Of a DNA stretch of 64,000 nt, positions 14,610 through 23,916 are shown piece after piece (position 1 is the first letter of the stretch; each line of letters starts with the position of its first letter). This DNA comes from DATNPX01 sp036702975 (GTDB lineage: Bacteria; Cyanobacteriota; Vampirovibrionia; Obscuribacterales; Obscuribacteraceae): contig DATNPX010000012.1 of assembly GCA_036702975.1 (NCBI GenBank), forward strand, positions 248,001 to 312,000, read 5' to 3'. Under the pieces are notes generated by a model that was not told the DNA's origin, searched no databases, and saw only the letters and a list, made by a program, of their open reading frames with translations. Both the position numbers and the translations under genes were made by a program.

Positions 14610-16358
14610 GTGTTCTTTAGAAGTAAAAACAAGTCATCCAGCTCAGTCGGACTAGTGGCAATCGCATTGACTGCCTTCAGTTTCAATTCGACTTGTGTCG
14701 TTTTTGCACAGACAAAGACTGCCGCACTTCCACCTGCTGGTGCGCCCGGAGCTCCTGCTGCTCCGACAAATACGACTCCCGTCGACATCACAGCCGAACA
14801 GCAAGACTTCGCCGGTGACGTTGTGATCGCCAGGGGCAATGTGCGAGTCAAATTTAAAGACAGCATCATTACTGGTCCTGAAGCGCAGTTATTCAAAGAT
14901 TCGAGCGGACAAGCTCAGATGGCGATCTTCACTGGTCACCCGCATCTCGTTCAAAGCAAAAACAAAATTGAAGCAGACAAACTTACCTTCCAGATGGCGA
15001 TAAATAAGATCATCGCCGACGGACATGCACACTCTGAAGTTTCCGAAGAAGCGAATACCCCACCACCTGAGACAAATGCAGGTGGACCGGGAGCCGCAAC
15101 CGGCGGTGGTTCACGTCCGGCTCTATCTTCAAAAGACGTAGCACCTGCGGGCGTAGGCTCGATGCCAAACATTCGCTTCCCGATGGATACAGATCCGCAG
15201 CCGGCAGCAAAGAAGACCGCCAGTGCGCCAGCGCCAGCACCAGCACCAGCGGCTCCAAAACCGGCACCGAAAAAAGCTGATGCTAATGCCTGGAATGACG
15301 AAGAAGAAACCCCACCAACGGCACCCGCGACTGCCGCAGGTGCAGCTGCTAGTACAGGCGCAACTGCTGGCAAACCGGCAGAAGCAAACAAACCGCCGGG
15401 CAAGATCATCGTAGATTCAGAACATCAAGAATATGACCAGGACACCGGCCACTTCGTCGCCGTCGGACACTGCAAAGTGAACCACGGAGACATGAAAGTC
15501 ACTTCCAACGCACTCAATCTTGTTTACGGTGCGGACGGCAAACCGGAAACAGCACTTTTCAGTGGCTCGGTGGACGCAACGCAAAACGGCAATAACACAA
15601 GGTCCGACCACATGACCTACTCGCTCTCCACGCAAAGGTTACAAGCGTCAGGAAATGTCCGATCGAAAGTGCTTCAACAAAGGCCCGCGACAAGCGAGCC
15701 AAAAAAGGGGGCCCAGCCAAGCCAGAATCAGAAGAAGATTGACGACAATAGTCTCGTAAAAGTCAAGTCTACTGACGGCACAATTAAAGAGATGACACTG
15801 GCTGAAGCTAAGAAGTTTGGCTACAAGACAGAAGAAGCCAAAAAGCAGTCAAAGACATTTGAATTGACCGTAGACAACGACGAGCCGATTTACATCATTT
15901 CGGATTCGCAAGACTACACCAAAGAAGATGGACGCATGAGTGCTCTGGGCAATGTCCACGTCTACTACAACGACAACAAAGGACTCGGTCACAAGGTTCT
16001 TCTTATTCGCAACGCAGAAGGTAAGGCTGAAAAGATGATCTTCACCGGACGCTCACAAGTGATTCAACCGGGCAAACGTTGGATCGGAGACAAAATTATC
16101 TTCCTCGTCCCCACTTCGCACGTAATTGCGGAGGGAAATACTAGAGCGATCATCCTCAATACCAATGCACAGGTGCAGAAACCTCTCGAGACTAGCGCCG
16201 ATGAAAATGCTGAACCAGACAGCACATCAAATAGTGCAGTCGATGCGAAATTGGCCACACCAGACAACGGCGATATGAACTCTGGACCTGATGCACCTTC
16301 ACCTTCAGGCAATGCAAATCCAGAGATAGGCACCACCCCCGGCGGAGTTCCACAATGA
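14610..16358 (+). CDS. lptA: LptA/OstA-like periplasmic LPS transport protein, enlarged
   Basis: GTG at 14610 (GGGAG upstream) starts a 582-residue precursor with a signal peptide ending near TCVVFAQT. It contains three OstA-type beta-taco segments: about residues 53-140 (VDITAEQQDFAGDVVIARGNVRVKF), 270-345 (IIVDSEHQEYDQDTGHFVAVGHCKV) and 420-520 (IYIISDSQDYTKEDGRMSALGNVHV). Ala/Pro-rich, probably disordered linkers separate them (about 145-265 and 350-410). E. coli LptA has a single domain of about 185 residues, so this protein could span more of the periplasm by itself. It overlaps lptB by 4 bp (ATGA). Confidence 0.8.
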   Translation: MFFRSKNKSSSSVGLVAIALTAFSFNSTCVVFAQTKTAALPPAGAPGAPAAPTNTTPVDITAEQQDFAGDVVIARGNVRVKFKDSIITGPEAQLFKDSSGQAQMAIFTGHPHLVQSKNKIEADKLTFQMAINKIIADGHAHSEVSEEANTPPPETNAGGPGAATGGGSRPALSSKDVAPAGVGSMPNIRFPMDTDPQPAAKKTASAPAPAPAPAAPKPAPKKADANAWNDEEETPPTAPATAAGAAASTGATAGKPAEANKPPGKIIVDSEHQEYDQDTGHFVAVGHCKVNHGDMKVTSNALNLVYGADGKPETALFSGSVDATQNGNNTRSDHMTYSLSTQRLQASGNVRSKVLQQRPATSEPKKGAQPSQNQKKIDDNSLVKVKSTDGTIKEMTLAEAKKFGYKTEEAKKQSKTFELTVDNDEPIYIISDSQDYTKEDGRMSALGNVHVYYNDNKGLGHKVLLIRNAEGKAEKMIFTGRSQVIQPGKRWIGDKIIFLVPTSHVIAEGNTRAIILNTNAQVQKPLETSADENAEPDSTSNSAVDAKLATPDNGDMNSGPDAPSPSGNANPEIGTTPGGVPQ

Positions 16359-17155
16359 TAGAACCAAGAAGACGCACTGGCGGACATGCCGTAGCTGCAC
16401 CTGAAGTCGCCAACCGCAAAGCACCGGTCAAAAAGACACTGGTTATCGAAAAGCTCCAAAAGAGCTACAACGGAAGACGGGTTGTAGACGGTGTCAGCTT
16501 CACAGTTGACCGTGGTGAAGTTGTTGGACTTTTGGGAAGAAACGGTGCTGGCAAAACGACATCTTTCGATATGGTGTTGGGCCTGGTTAAACCAGAAAAG
16601 GGCAGCATCAAACTAGCCGGCGTGGAACTCTCACGCATGGCTATTCATGGGCGCAGCCGACTGGGCATCGCCTATCTGCCACAAGAAGCTTCCATCTTCA
16701 GAAAGCTGACCGTATGGGACAACATGCGTCTCATTCTCGAAATGCAAGGCGTATCAAAAGCCGAGCAAGACAGGCGCAGTAATACTTTGCTAGATCAGTT
16801 CGGTCTATCACACCTGAAGCAAGTCGTATCGGCGGCACTGTCTGGCGGTGAAAGAAGAAGACTGGAGCTTGCCCGCTGTCTGGCTACAGAACCAGAATTC
16901 ATCTTACTGGACGAACCGTTTACCGGGGTTGACCCGATTTCAATTTCCGAAATTCAAGGTCTGATCAGACGTCTGCGCGATGAATGGAATCTGGGCGTGC
17001 TGCTGACTGACCACAACCCTCGAGCCACGCTCAGAATTACAGACAGAGCTTATTTGATTGACTACGGCAAGATTCTGGTAGCCGGCACATCGCAAGAAGT
17101 CGCAGACAGCCCGGTCGCCCGCAAACAGTACCTTGGTGAGGACTTCACTCTATGA
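16355..17155 (+). CDS. lptB: LPS export ABC transporter ATPase LptB
   Basis: The 266-residue ABC ATPase has Walker A GRNGAGKTT (residues about 67-75), Q-loop YLPQEASIF, signature LSGGERRRLELAR, Walker B FILLDEPFTGVD and H-loop LLTDHN. The YLPQEASIFRKLTVWDN segment is diagnostic of LptB. A 25-residue N-terminal extension precedes the usual start. It powers LPS extraction by LptF/LptG. It overlaps lptA and the permease gene by 4 bp on each side. Confidence 0.95.
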   Translation: MIEPRRRTGGHAVAAPEVANRKAPVKKTLVIEKLQKSYNGRRVVDGVSFTVDRGEVVGLLGRNGAGKTTSFDMVLGLVKPEKGSIKLAGVELSRMAIHGRSRLGIAYLPQEASIFRKLTVWDNMRLILEMQGVSKAEQDRRSNTLLDQFGLSHLKQVVSAALSGGERRRLELARCLATEPEFILLDEPFTGVDPISISEIQGLIRRLRDEWNLGVLLTDHNPRATLRITDRAYLIDYGKILVAGTSQEVADSPVARKQYLGEDFTL

Positions 17156-18249
17156 TCGGAACCAAACTACTCGACCGCTATATCGCCAACGAATTCTGGC
17201 AGCCGTTGATGTTCGGTATAGGCATCGTTACCGGCGTGTGGTTCGGTGCTGACCAGTTGAAGACGATCTTCAACTTAATCATGCGTTCCGGCGTACCGTG
17301 GAACATGGCGTTCATGATTATCGGTTTGCACTTGCCTTCAGTTATCGTGATGACGATTCCAATCGGCGTGTTGCTTGGAACTCTGCTCGTTTTCAACCGA
17401 CTCTCCGGTGACTCAGAAATTATCGCGCTGCGTACAAGCGGTATCAGTTTTTATCGCATCATGGTGGCGCCATTGGTGTTTGGTTTATTCACAAGTTTCG
17501 TCAGTTTTGGCATCAATGAAGCTATTGTGCCAGTCGCAAACCGCAACTCCAAAAAGCTCGAGTTCCTGGCAATGTATAAGAGTACGCTGCCGGAAGGTCA
17601 GGCAAACTTTACCTATATGGAAAAAGGTAAGGACATGACCTTGAGTCGGGTGTTCTACATTGGATTCTATGACAAGAACGTGGTCCGAAACATCATCATT
17701 ATGGACTTCACGCGCGACAAACTCGTTCAGATTGTTTGCGGCGCATTTGGCTATTACAACCATGGCGAGTGGGAACTGCATAAAGGCAGAACCTATGTGC
17801 TCTCTGGTGACAGCGATATAACTCGAGTTCTTCAGTTTGAAAAACTGGTTATCCCTGGTATCAGAAACGTTCAAGAAGCGCTCGACGACGGCAAGGTGCC
17901 GCCCAAAGACATGAACATGCTTGAACTGACGACCTATATCAATACCTTGCAAAAGTCTAATTCTGTAGGCAACGACCTGCTCGTGATGCTTTATCAGAAA
18001 TTCTCGCAGCCGTTGGCTTGTTTGATCGTTGCTCTAGCCGGAGCCCCCCTGGGGCTCTTGGCGAGAAGGTCACGTAGCAGCATTGGTCTGGTGTACTCAG
18101 CGGCAATCGTGTTCCTCTATTATGTGCTGCAATCAAGCTCCGGCGCATTGGGTGAAGCCGGTCGACTAAACCCTATCGTTGCTGCCTGGTTGCCGAATTC
18201 AGTTATCGGCACACTCGGGCTCATCATCTTGTACTTCAAGGCGCAATAG
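17152..18249 (+). CDS. LPS export permease of the LptF/LptG (YjgP/YjgQ) family
   Basis: The 365-residue protein has three N-terminal membrane helices with LLDRYIANEFWQP and LVFNRLSGDSEIIALRTSGISFYRIM, a family signature at the coupling helix. A periplasmic jellyroll domain follows (about 120-260), then three C-terminal helices (KFSQPLACLIVALAGAPLGLLARRS). Proteobacteria use two paralogues, LptF and LptG; only one is present here, as in cyanobacterial gene sets. It may act as a homodimer or pair with a partner elsewhere. It overlaps lptB by 4 bp and is the last gene of the operon. Confidence 0.9.
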   Translation: MIGTKLLDRYIANEFWQPLMFGIGIVTGVWFGADQLKTIFNLIMRSGVPWNMAFMIIGLHLPSVIVMTIPIGVLLGTLLVFNRLSGDSEIIALRTSGISFYRIMVAPLVFGLFTSFVSFGINEAIVPVANRNSKKLEFLAMYKSTLPEGQANFTYMEKGKDMTLSRVFYIGFYDKNVVRNIIIMDFTRDKLVQIVCGAFGYYNHGEWELHKGRTYVLSGDSDITRVLQFEKLVIPGIRNVQEALDDGKVPPKDMNMLELTTYINTLQKSNSVGNDLLVMLYQKFSQPLACLIVALAGAPLGLLARRSRSSIGLVYSAAIVFLYYVLQSSSGALGEAGRLNPIVAAWLPNSVIGTLGLIILYFKAQ

Positions 18250-18427
18250 CAGCTTAGTGCAAGTTAATTTGGAACAAACCGGCCAGTTAGCAGTCTCAAA
18301 TCCGACCAGTTGTCATTAGGCAGTGTTTTCGGGCTTTTTGAAGGATTGTGACCGAGGCGTGATCATTCGTGTATTCCGTATTGACTGCGTAGTCTCCCGA
18401 CCTTAACCTGAGCAAACATATATTTGT

Positions 18428-19849
18428 TTGTCCAATTTGTTTAGGCGTTGGTCTTTGACAAGCAGCACTTCCACAGCTACCGTGCCCACCAATAGGCGTC
18501 CCAGCCTCAAGTTAGTCGTTGTTTTGATCGCAGCCCTGGTTCTTGTGACCATTCCTGTGATTCCGATGCGGCTCTACGGCGTAGGACTCCTACCACTCAA
18601 GCAATTGAGTCAGCTTTGGCCGGGAGCAGATCAGCCTAAACCCAGCGAAACGTCGGCTCCTGTCGCGACGGATGCGCAGGCCTCACGTTCTGATCAATCG
18701 CTGAAGACGGACGAAGAGTTGAGTTCGCTCGATGGAGCAGCACAGAAGCTGGTCATAAGCATCAGCCAAAATCCCGCCGATCCGTCACTGCATAATCAGC
18801 TGGGTCTTATATATGAAGGTTTAGGCGACAGCGAAAAAGCCATTCCTCAATTCCAATCGGCTGTCGATCTGTGCCGAGCAGAGCTTCTAAATCTCGCCTC
18901 ACAGCAAAGAACGCTGAAGCAACAAGTTGCAAACGACAAACTATCACTCTCAATGATTCAGAGCGCCCGACTCAGCACCGAATTGTCGGCCGCACATAGT
19001 GCTCTTGCGCGCATCTACGACCAGTTAGGAATGCGCGACAAGGTCGTCGCGGAACTCGACATGCTCAACAGAGACCGCGCATTTGGCTCAGGACAAAAAA
19101 CGCAAGAGCGTGCCACAGTCGCTCAGGGACAGATAGCAGTTGTCCACAGGCTCAGCCCGGCATGCTTGCAGCTACTCGCTCGCGCTCAGGCCCTCACGCA
19201 GTCTGGACGCAACAACGAAGCGGTGCAATTGTACAAGCAAGTCTTATCCATGGACCCTCAAGCGGCCATCGCACATCAACAGTTAGGTCAAACCGCTCTG
19301 GCAAACGGAAACTCGTATCTAGCAAAAGAAGAATTATCGAAGGCGGCTGAACTCGATCCTAGCAACGCAGCCACGCATGTCTCCCTAGCGATGGCGTACC
19401 GGCAACTTTCCCAATTCGAACCGGCCAGGAATGAACTGCAAAAAGCAGTTCAAGTCGATCCGAAAAATTATGGTGCACTATTTCAGCTTGGCTCTTTGTA
19501 TGCATCTGGTGGCAAGAATGCACTTGCGGCGCAAACTTTCCAGCGTGCAGTCGACTTAAATCCGCGCTCTGCAGCGGCACACAACAATCTTGGTTCTTCG
19601 CTTTCAATGGCTGGAAAATATCGAGACGCGATCGGAGAATTTGAAAAAGCCCTAGCTCTGTCACCAACTTTGGCATCGTCCCACTATGGTATGGGAGTCG
19701 CCCTGTACAATATGAGACAGTACCCGGCAGCCGTCAGCGAACTCAAACGAGCCGTTTCGCTGAACCCTAACTATGCAGACGCCAAGACAAAAATTCAACT
19801 GTGCTACCGACACACAAATAGTGTTGCAGGTGGTGCCGGAATCAATTGA
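18428..19849 (+). CDS. Membrane-anchored TPR protein
   Basis: TTG at 18428 is the only upstream start; no clear Shine-Dalgarno is visible. The 473-residue protein has a cytoplasmic N-terminus, one membrane helix (about 27-48, LKLVVVLIAALVLVTIPVIPM) and an exported helical domain. At least seven TPR motifs are visible (PSLHNQLGLIYEGLGDSEKA, AAIAHQQLGQTALANGNSYLA, NAATHVSLAMAYRQLSQFEPA, AAAHNNLGSSLSMAGKYRDA and others), with a coiled-coil insertion near 150-200. Its stop is 9 bases before aroK. It is probably a protein-interaction scaffold at the envelope. Confidence 0.75.
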   Translation: MSNLFRRWSLTSSTSTATVPTNRRPSLKLVVVLIAALVLVTIPVIPMRLYGVGLLPLKQLSQLWPGADQPKPSETSAPVATDAQASRSDQSLKTDEELSSLDGAAQKLVISISQNPADPSLHNQLGLIYEGLGDSEKAIPQFQSAVDLCRAELLNLASQQRTLKQQVANDKLSLSMIQSARLSTELSAAHSALARIYDQLGMRDKVVAELDMLNRDRAFGSGQKTQERATVAQGQIAVVHRLSPACLQLLARAQALTQSGRNNEAVQLYKQVLSMDPQAAIAHQQLGQTALANGNSYLAKEELSKAAELDPSNAATHVSLAMAYRQLSQFEPARNELQKAVQVDPKNYGALFQLGSLYASGGKNALAAQTFQRAVDLNPRSAAAHNNLGSSLSMAGKYRDAIGEFEKALALSPTLASSHYGMGVALYNMRQYPAAVSELKRAVSLNPNYADAKTKIQLCYRHTNSVAGGAGIN

Positions 19850-19858
19850 GGCCGCAGC

Positions 19859-20464
19859 ATGACGTCTTCAGTTGTGCTGACAGGACTATCTGGTGCCGGC
19901 AAAACTTCGGTTGGTCAGGCGCTTTCTGAACTGCTGGGATGGCCATTCATCGACACTGATTTACTAATCGAAGCAGATTACGGCAAAACCGTCGCAGAGA
20001 TTTTTTCGCAAAATGGAGAGAGTTTCTTTCGAGAGTTGGAGACAAAGGCATTAGAAAAGCTAGCGGGAGAAAAGACAAAAAATCTTGTCATTTCAACCGG
20101 CGGTGGTGCTGTCATCAGCAAACACAACAGGAACGTGATGAAATCGCTAGGAAAGGTCGTGTTCCTAACGGCTCCGGTTAAGGTCTTGGCTGCCCGCTTG
20201 TCAGGTGATGCCTCGAGACCGTTACTCAATGCAAATGACAATCGACTTAATAACCATACAGAAAATAACGACCATAATTCGCAGGCAAGCGAGCACCAAA
20301 GAAGTGATCAGGTGCGCCTGGCAGAGCGCCTTGAAAACTTGTTCAGAAGCCGCAGAGACGCCTATATGGAAGCCGACATTGTTATCGATACCAGCGATCT
20401 AGCCTCTCATGACATTGCTGTCAAGATCCGAAAGCTCTTGCTGTTAGAAACAAAAAGCGATTGA
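19859..20464 (+). CDS. aroK: Shikimate kinase
   Basis: The 201-residue product has Walker A GLSGAGKTS at residues about 9-17. Asp and Arg of the shikimate site are in FIDTDLLIE and GESFFRELE, and the Gly-rich ISTGGGAVI and the lid Arg (RLSGDASRPLL) are also present. It phosphorylates shikimate with ATP in aromatic amino-acid synthesis. A hydrophilic Asn/His-rich insertion of about 25 residues (NDNRLNNHTENNDHNSQ) sits in the lid region and is absent from typical family members of about 170 residues. The type II dehydroquinase gene is two genes downstream. Confidence 0.9.
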   Translation: MTSSVVLTGLSGAGKTSVGQALSELLGWPFIDTDLLIEADYGKTVAEIFSQNGESFFRELETKALEKLAGEKTKNLVISTGGGAVISKHNRNVMKSLGKVVFLTAPVKVLAARLSGDASRPLLNANDNRLNNHTENNDHNSQASEHQRSDQVRLAERLENLFRSRRDAYMEADIVIDTSDLASHDIAVKIRKLLLLETKSD

Positions 20465-20564
20465 TGCATAGTGCGGTAAAGTGAGACAATTAGAGGCGTT
20501 AGTCTTTGCTGCCGCCAGAGACCTCAAGAGCAACACAACCGAGCAGAAGTAAGGAGAGAGCCCG

Positions 20565-21188
20565 TTGTCAGTTTCGCAAGATGAATTGATGTATTTGCAA
20601 TCTCAACTTGAGGGTCTGGAATCGATATTTCTAGAACTCATGCCGTTTGGCGTAGAGTTAAAGCGGCAGCAGGTTCAAGACTATTACGACAAGCGTTTCG
20701 ACTCAGCAACCAAACCAGTTGCTTCGGTCGCAGAAAACGAGCTGCGAAGACAGTTCAATACAAAAGCCAATCAAGTTCGCAATTTGGTTGATAGCGCAGA
20801 GTCACTAGGCGACGCAGGCAATCGCTTAAACTTGATCAGGGCAGCAGCATCTTTGCCTGCAGAACGCACAAAACCTCTCAAAGGTAACGTGCAACAGTTT
20901 TGCAAAGACCTGATTTTTTCAAACAAAGTAGTCGGAGACTCGTTGAACGAAATTATGGCCAACACAGAAATTGGCCAGGTAGAAGCGCGAGTACTGCTCG
21001 CCTCCACCATGTTCATAATTGCAGAAGAAGTCGATCACGACGGAGCACCAATGCCGGTGAAAGATCTGCTAACACAGTTTATTGGTTACATCAGATCAGA
21101 GCGCCTTCTCGCTCGCAACGATCCATTTCTCGGGGAAGCCCTTTGCGCGCTGGAGGCGATGAAGGACGAAAGCGACGAAGAGGAATAA
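20565..21188 (+). CDS. Hypothetical helical protein between aroK and aroQ
   Basis: The TTG start has a strong AAGGAGAG site 8 bases upstream. The 207-residue soluble protein is predicted all-helical and acidic at the C-terminus (MKDESDEEE). No domain is recognised. It lies 6 bp before the aroQ start with AAGGG between them, so it is in one transcript with aroQ. A role in the shikimate pathway is not implied by any motif. Confidence 0.65.
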   Translation: MSVSQDELMYLQSQLEGLESIFLELMPFGVELKRQQVQDYYDKRFDSATKPVASVAENELRRQFNTKANQVRNLVDSAESLGDAGNRLNLIRAAASLPAERTKPLKGNVQQFCKDLIFSNKVVGDSLNEIMANTEIGQVEARVLLASTMFIIAEEVDHDGAPMPVKDLLTQFIGYIRSERLLARNDPFLGEALCALEAMKDESDEEE

Positions 21189-21194
21189 GGGCAG

Positions 21195-21635
21195 TTGTTC
21201 ATTCAAGTTATCACCGGTCCCAATCTCAACATGTTGGGAAAACGCGAACCTGGAATTTATGGTTCGGAAACCCTCGATTCGATAATCGGCAGATGCAAAA
21301 CTCTAGCGGCCGAACTCGATTGCAAGCTGGAAGCATTTCAGTCGAATCACGAAGGTGCACTTGTCGATAAGATCCAGGAATGTGCTGCCATCAAATGCGA
21401 TGGCATATTAATAAATCCGGCAGCCTATGGACACACTTCCATCGCCATGCGCGATGCCCTTTTGACAGTAGGAATTCCTTTTGTTGAAGTGCACCTTTCT
21501 AACATTCACGCTCGTGAAGAGTTTCGTCGACGCTCGATGATTTCGGATTTAGCTGCAGGAATCGTGCTCGGTTTTGGCGCAGAAAGCTACCTCATCGGTT
21601 TGCGCGGTCTGGTTGAGAAGCTGAGGCGAGCCTAG
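21195..21635 (+). CDS. aroQ: 3-dehydroquinate dehydratase, type II
   Basis: TTG start, with AAGGG upstream. The 146-residue product has GPNLNMLGKREPGIYG (flexible loop with catalytic Arg and Tyr), FQSNHEGALVDKIQ, ILINPAAYGHTSIAMRDAL (active-site His), PFVEVHLSNIHAREEFRRRS and GFGAESYLIGL. All are diagnostic of the dodecameric type II enzyme, which converts 3-dehydroquinate to 3-dehydroshikimate. Length matches the family. It works one step upstream of shikimate dehydrogenase and two before aroK. Confidence 0.95.
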   Translation: MFIQVITGPNLNMLGKREPGIYGSETLDSIIGRCKTLAAELDCKLEAFQSNHEGALVDKIQECAAIKCDGILINPAAYGHTSIAMRDALLTVGIPFVEVHLSNIHAREEFRRRSMISDLAAGIVLGFGAESYLIGLRGLVEKLRRA

Positions 21636-21838
21636 GCTAAGTAGATTTCATTCGGAAGACTGGTCCTTGTTGGGCAACGGCAGCCGAAAGCTAAATGTTC
21701 ACTCACACGACAGCAGCGCAAAACAGGTCGCCTGCTTGAATAGCGCCCATACGGCAACACGCGTTACAAAAGAATCATCAACATCTTTAGCTCTGAATAA
21801 GCTTCTTTGCCAAAGATAAAGAGCTTTTCCATAGTGGA

Positions 21839-21866
21839 TTGGTCTTTGGCAGGCACCGGCTATAAT
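21839..21866 (+). promoter_or_regulatory. Promoter of the 21899 TPR gene
   Basis: TTGGTC at 21839-21844 and a perfect TATAAT at 21861-21866 are separated by 16 bases. Transcription would start near 21873, about 26 bases before the ATG. The rest of the 263-bp gap after aroQ shows nothing else clear. Confidence 0.65.
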
Positions 21867-21898
21867 ATTGCGAATCAAGACCTTGAGCTACTTCCGAC

Positions 21899-23902
21899 AT
21901 GATGTTCAAAAAAGACTCCAGCAGAACTTTACTTAAACACCTCAGAGTTAAAACGGTGTCCCGCGCTATTTTGAGCGTGGTGGCAGCTGTCCTTCTGGTG
22001 CAAACATTGCTCCCCGTTCCAGCGATAGCCCAGGACCAGCCGCAGAGCGCGCCTTCGGCTGCACAAAAGAGCGCCTATTCTGAAGAGTCAATCAAACACT
22101 ACAACAAAGGCGTCGAGTTGCAGATGGGTGGCTTCTTCAATCAAGCCATCAAAGAGTATCAAGAAGCGCTCCAGTCTGAGGAAAGAATGGAAGAGGCCTT
22201 GAGCAATCTCGGCGCTATTTATGCAGCACAACGCAGCTACACCAAGGCCCTTGATGCTTTCCAGAAAGCTTTAGCACTCAAGCCAGACAGACCAACGACG
22301 CTTAACGGTCTGGGTACTGTTCTTTATGCCAAAGGTAAAATCGAAGAAGCAAAGCAACGTTGGGCGCAAGCCATTCAGGCTGATCCAAAGTTTGCCTCCG
22401 CCTACTACAACATCGGCAATGCCCTCGAAGGCGAGAAAAAGATAAACGAAGCTATTCAGCAGTATGTAAAAGCGATCAACGTCAATCCCAATATGGGAGA
22501 CGCCTTCTATCGAATCGGTTCTCTCTATTTGAAAGAGCAACATCCAGCCCAAGCACGCGTGATGTTTGCAAAATCTGTTGCGCTGGTTCCTGATGCTGAA
22601 TATATTCGTGACGCAAAGAAACAGCTGGCGTCTCTTGATGCCAGTTTCTTCGCAGATGGCGGCGAACGGCGAGAAGGGAAAGATGCAAAAGTGGAGCCGC
22701 CACCGTATCGACCATCCGAAAGCGGCACATCGGCCAAGGCACAACCAAAGCCAGACAATACTCCCACTCAGAAAACAACAGACGCAAGTAACTCAACCCC
22801 AGCCAAAGGTCGTAAGCCTGCTAAGGACTCATCAGTTGTTAGCCCAAAAGAGACCGCTAATGACACCACCGCATCTCCGACCAAACCCGCTGGCATAAAC
22901 ATCAAAACCGATGACAACGGCCGCGGTACGGTCGTTGAAGCAGCGCCTCAAGAAGAGCCTAAGAAAAAGAAGGGAAGAGAGAGAGCAAAGCGTGGTTCTG
23001 ACGTAGCGAAGACAGCACCAGCAACCCCAGCACCAGACACCACCGCCGCCGGGGCTGCGGCACCCGATACTACATCCAATACCGCAACCACTCCAGCCTT
23101 GCCAGAGGCTCCGGCCAGCGCTGCATCTGATGCTCCCACAACAAACGTGGCTTCAGAAAAGCCGAAGAGAAAGCGAAGAACGAAAATGAAGCTTGAAGAT
23201 GTAGCTAAGGCGGCACCGCAAGCGGAAGAACAACAATCAAGCGATAACACTGCGGCTGCAGCTCCCGCAACCGGCGAGCCACCTGCAGCCACTACCGCTG
23301 ACCAGGCTTCGCCAAAGAACAGTGACGCAATGACTGGTCAAGACACGGCACCAAATGCCGACGCAAATGCCACAACCGCTGCCGGCACCACGCCACCTAG
23401 AAACGAGGCGAATAAAACAGATCTGACCGGCATGACAGATGACACGCCGAAGAAAAAAGGCAAGAAGACAAAGAAGAGTCATGAAGACTTGGCGAATACT
23501 TTTGTTGTGCCACCAGCTGATACGTCTCAGGATACAGACGCCAATCCAACTCCTCCTGAGAATTCTCAGGCACAGGAAAAATCGCCGGAGCAACCAGAAA
23601 GCACCACCAGCGGTGCCAGTTCCGCACCGACAGAGAACGACAAATCCGCGATTAAGAAGCGCAAATCACACGTGCGCAGGAAGAAGGACGAACCCAACAC
23701 AATATTCAAGACGATCGAGCCTGATGCACAGGAGCCTGCCGACTTGAAAGAAAAACCAGTTGACGGAACTTCGAGCGTAGCGCCGACATCTTCGGATCTA
23801 AAGTCGGACTCAGAGTCAAAACCTGACGCCTCACCGGATCAGAAATCAGACGTGACGCCTATCCCGACGCCGGACAATGTAGAGCCCATGCAACAAAACT
23901 AG
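21899..23902 (+). CDS. Secreted TPR protein with long disordered tail carrying a repeated basic motif
   Basis: The 667-residue protein has a signal peptide (about 1-44, hydrophobic SVVAAVLLVQTLLPVPAIAQ) and about five TPRs from residue 60 to 235 (KHYNKGVELQMGGFFNQAI, EALSNLGAIYAAQRSYTKAL, TTLNGLGTVLYAKGKIEEA, ASAYYNIGNALEGEKKINEA, GDAFYRIGSLYLKEQHPAQA). A 430-residue low-complexity tail rich in Ala/Thr/Pro/Asp follows. The tail carries four basic clusters at about 354, 421, 517 and 585. The first three end in a short [DE]D[VL]A[KN] box (SDVAK, EDVAK, EDLAN). Function unknown; an exported scaffold with multiple docking motifs is an inference. Confidence 0.75.
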   Translation: MMFKKDSSRTLLKHLRVKTVSRAILSVVAAVLLVQTLLPVPAIAQDQPQSAPSAAQKSAYSEESIKHYNKGVELQMGGFFNQAIKEYQEALQSEERMEEALSNLGAIYAAQRSYTKALDAFQKALALKPDRPTTLNGLGTVLYAKGKIEEAKQRWAQAIQADPKFASAYYNIGNALEGEKKINEAIQQYVKAINVNPNMGDAFYRIGSLYLKEQHPAQARVMFAKSVALVPDAEYIRDAKKQLASLDASFFADGGERREGKDAKVEPPPYRPSESGTSAKAQPKPDNTPTQKTTDASNSTPAKGRKPAKDSSVVSPKETANDTTASPTKPAGINIKTDDNGRGTVVEAAPQEEPKKKKGRERAKRGSDVAKTAPATPAPDTTAAGAAAPDTTSNTATTPALPEAPASAASDAPTTNVASEKPKRKRRTKMKLEDVAKAAPQAEEQQSSDNTAAAAPATGEPPAATTADQASPKNSDAMTGQDTAPNADANATTAAGTTPPRNEANKTDLTGMTDDTPKKKGKKTKKSHEDLANTFVVPPADTSQDTDANPTPPENSQAQEKSPEQPESTTSGASSAPTENDKSAIKKRKSHVRRKKDEPNTIFKTIEPDAQEPADLKEKPVDGTSSVAPTSSDLKSDSESKPDASPDQKSDVTPIPTPDNVEPMQQN

Positions 23903-23916
23903 ATGAGTTTCCAACG

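Noticed and set aside
14951..15409. Leftward Ala/Gly/Val-rich frame inside the lptA-like gene.
   Set aside because: It mirrors the Ala/Pro-rich linker of the real gene on the other strand; such shadow frames are expected in GC-biased low-complexity codons.
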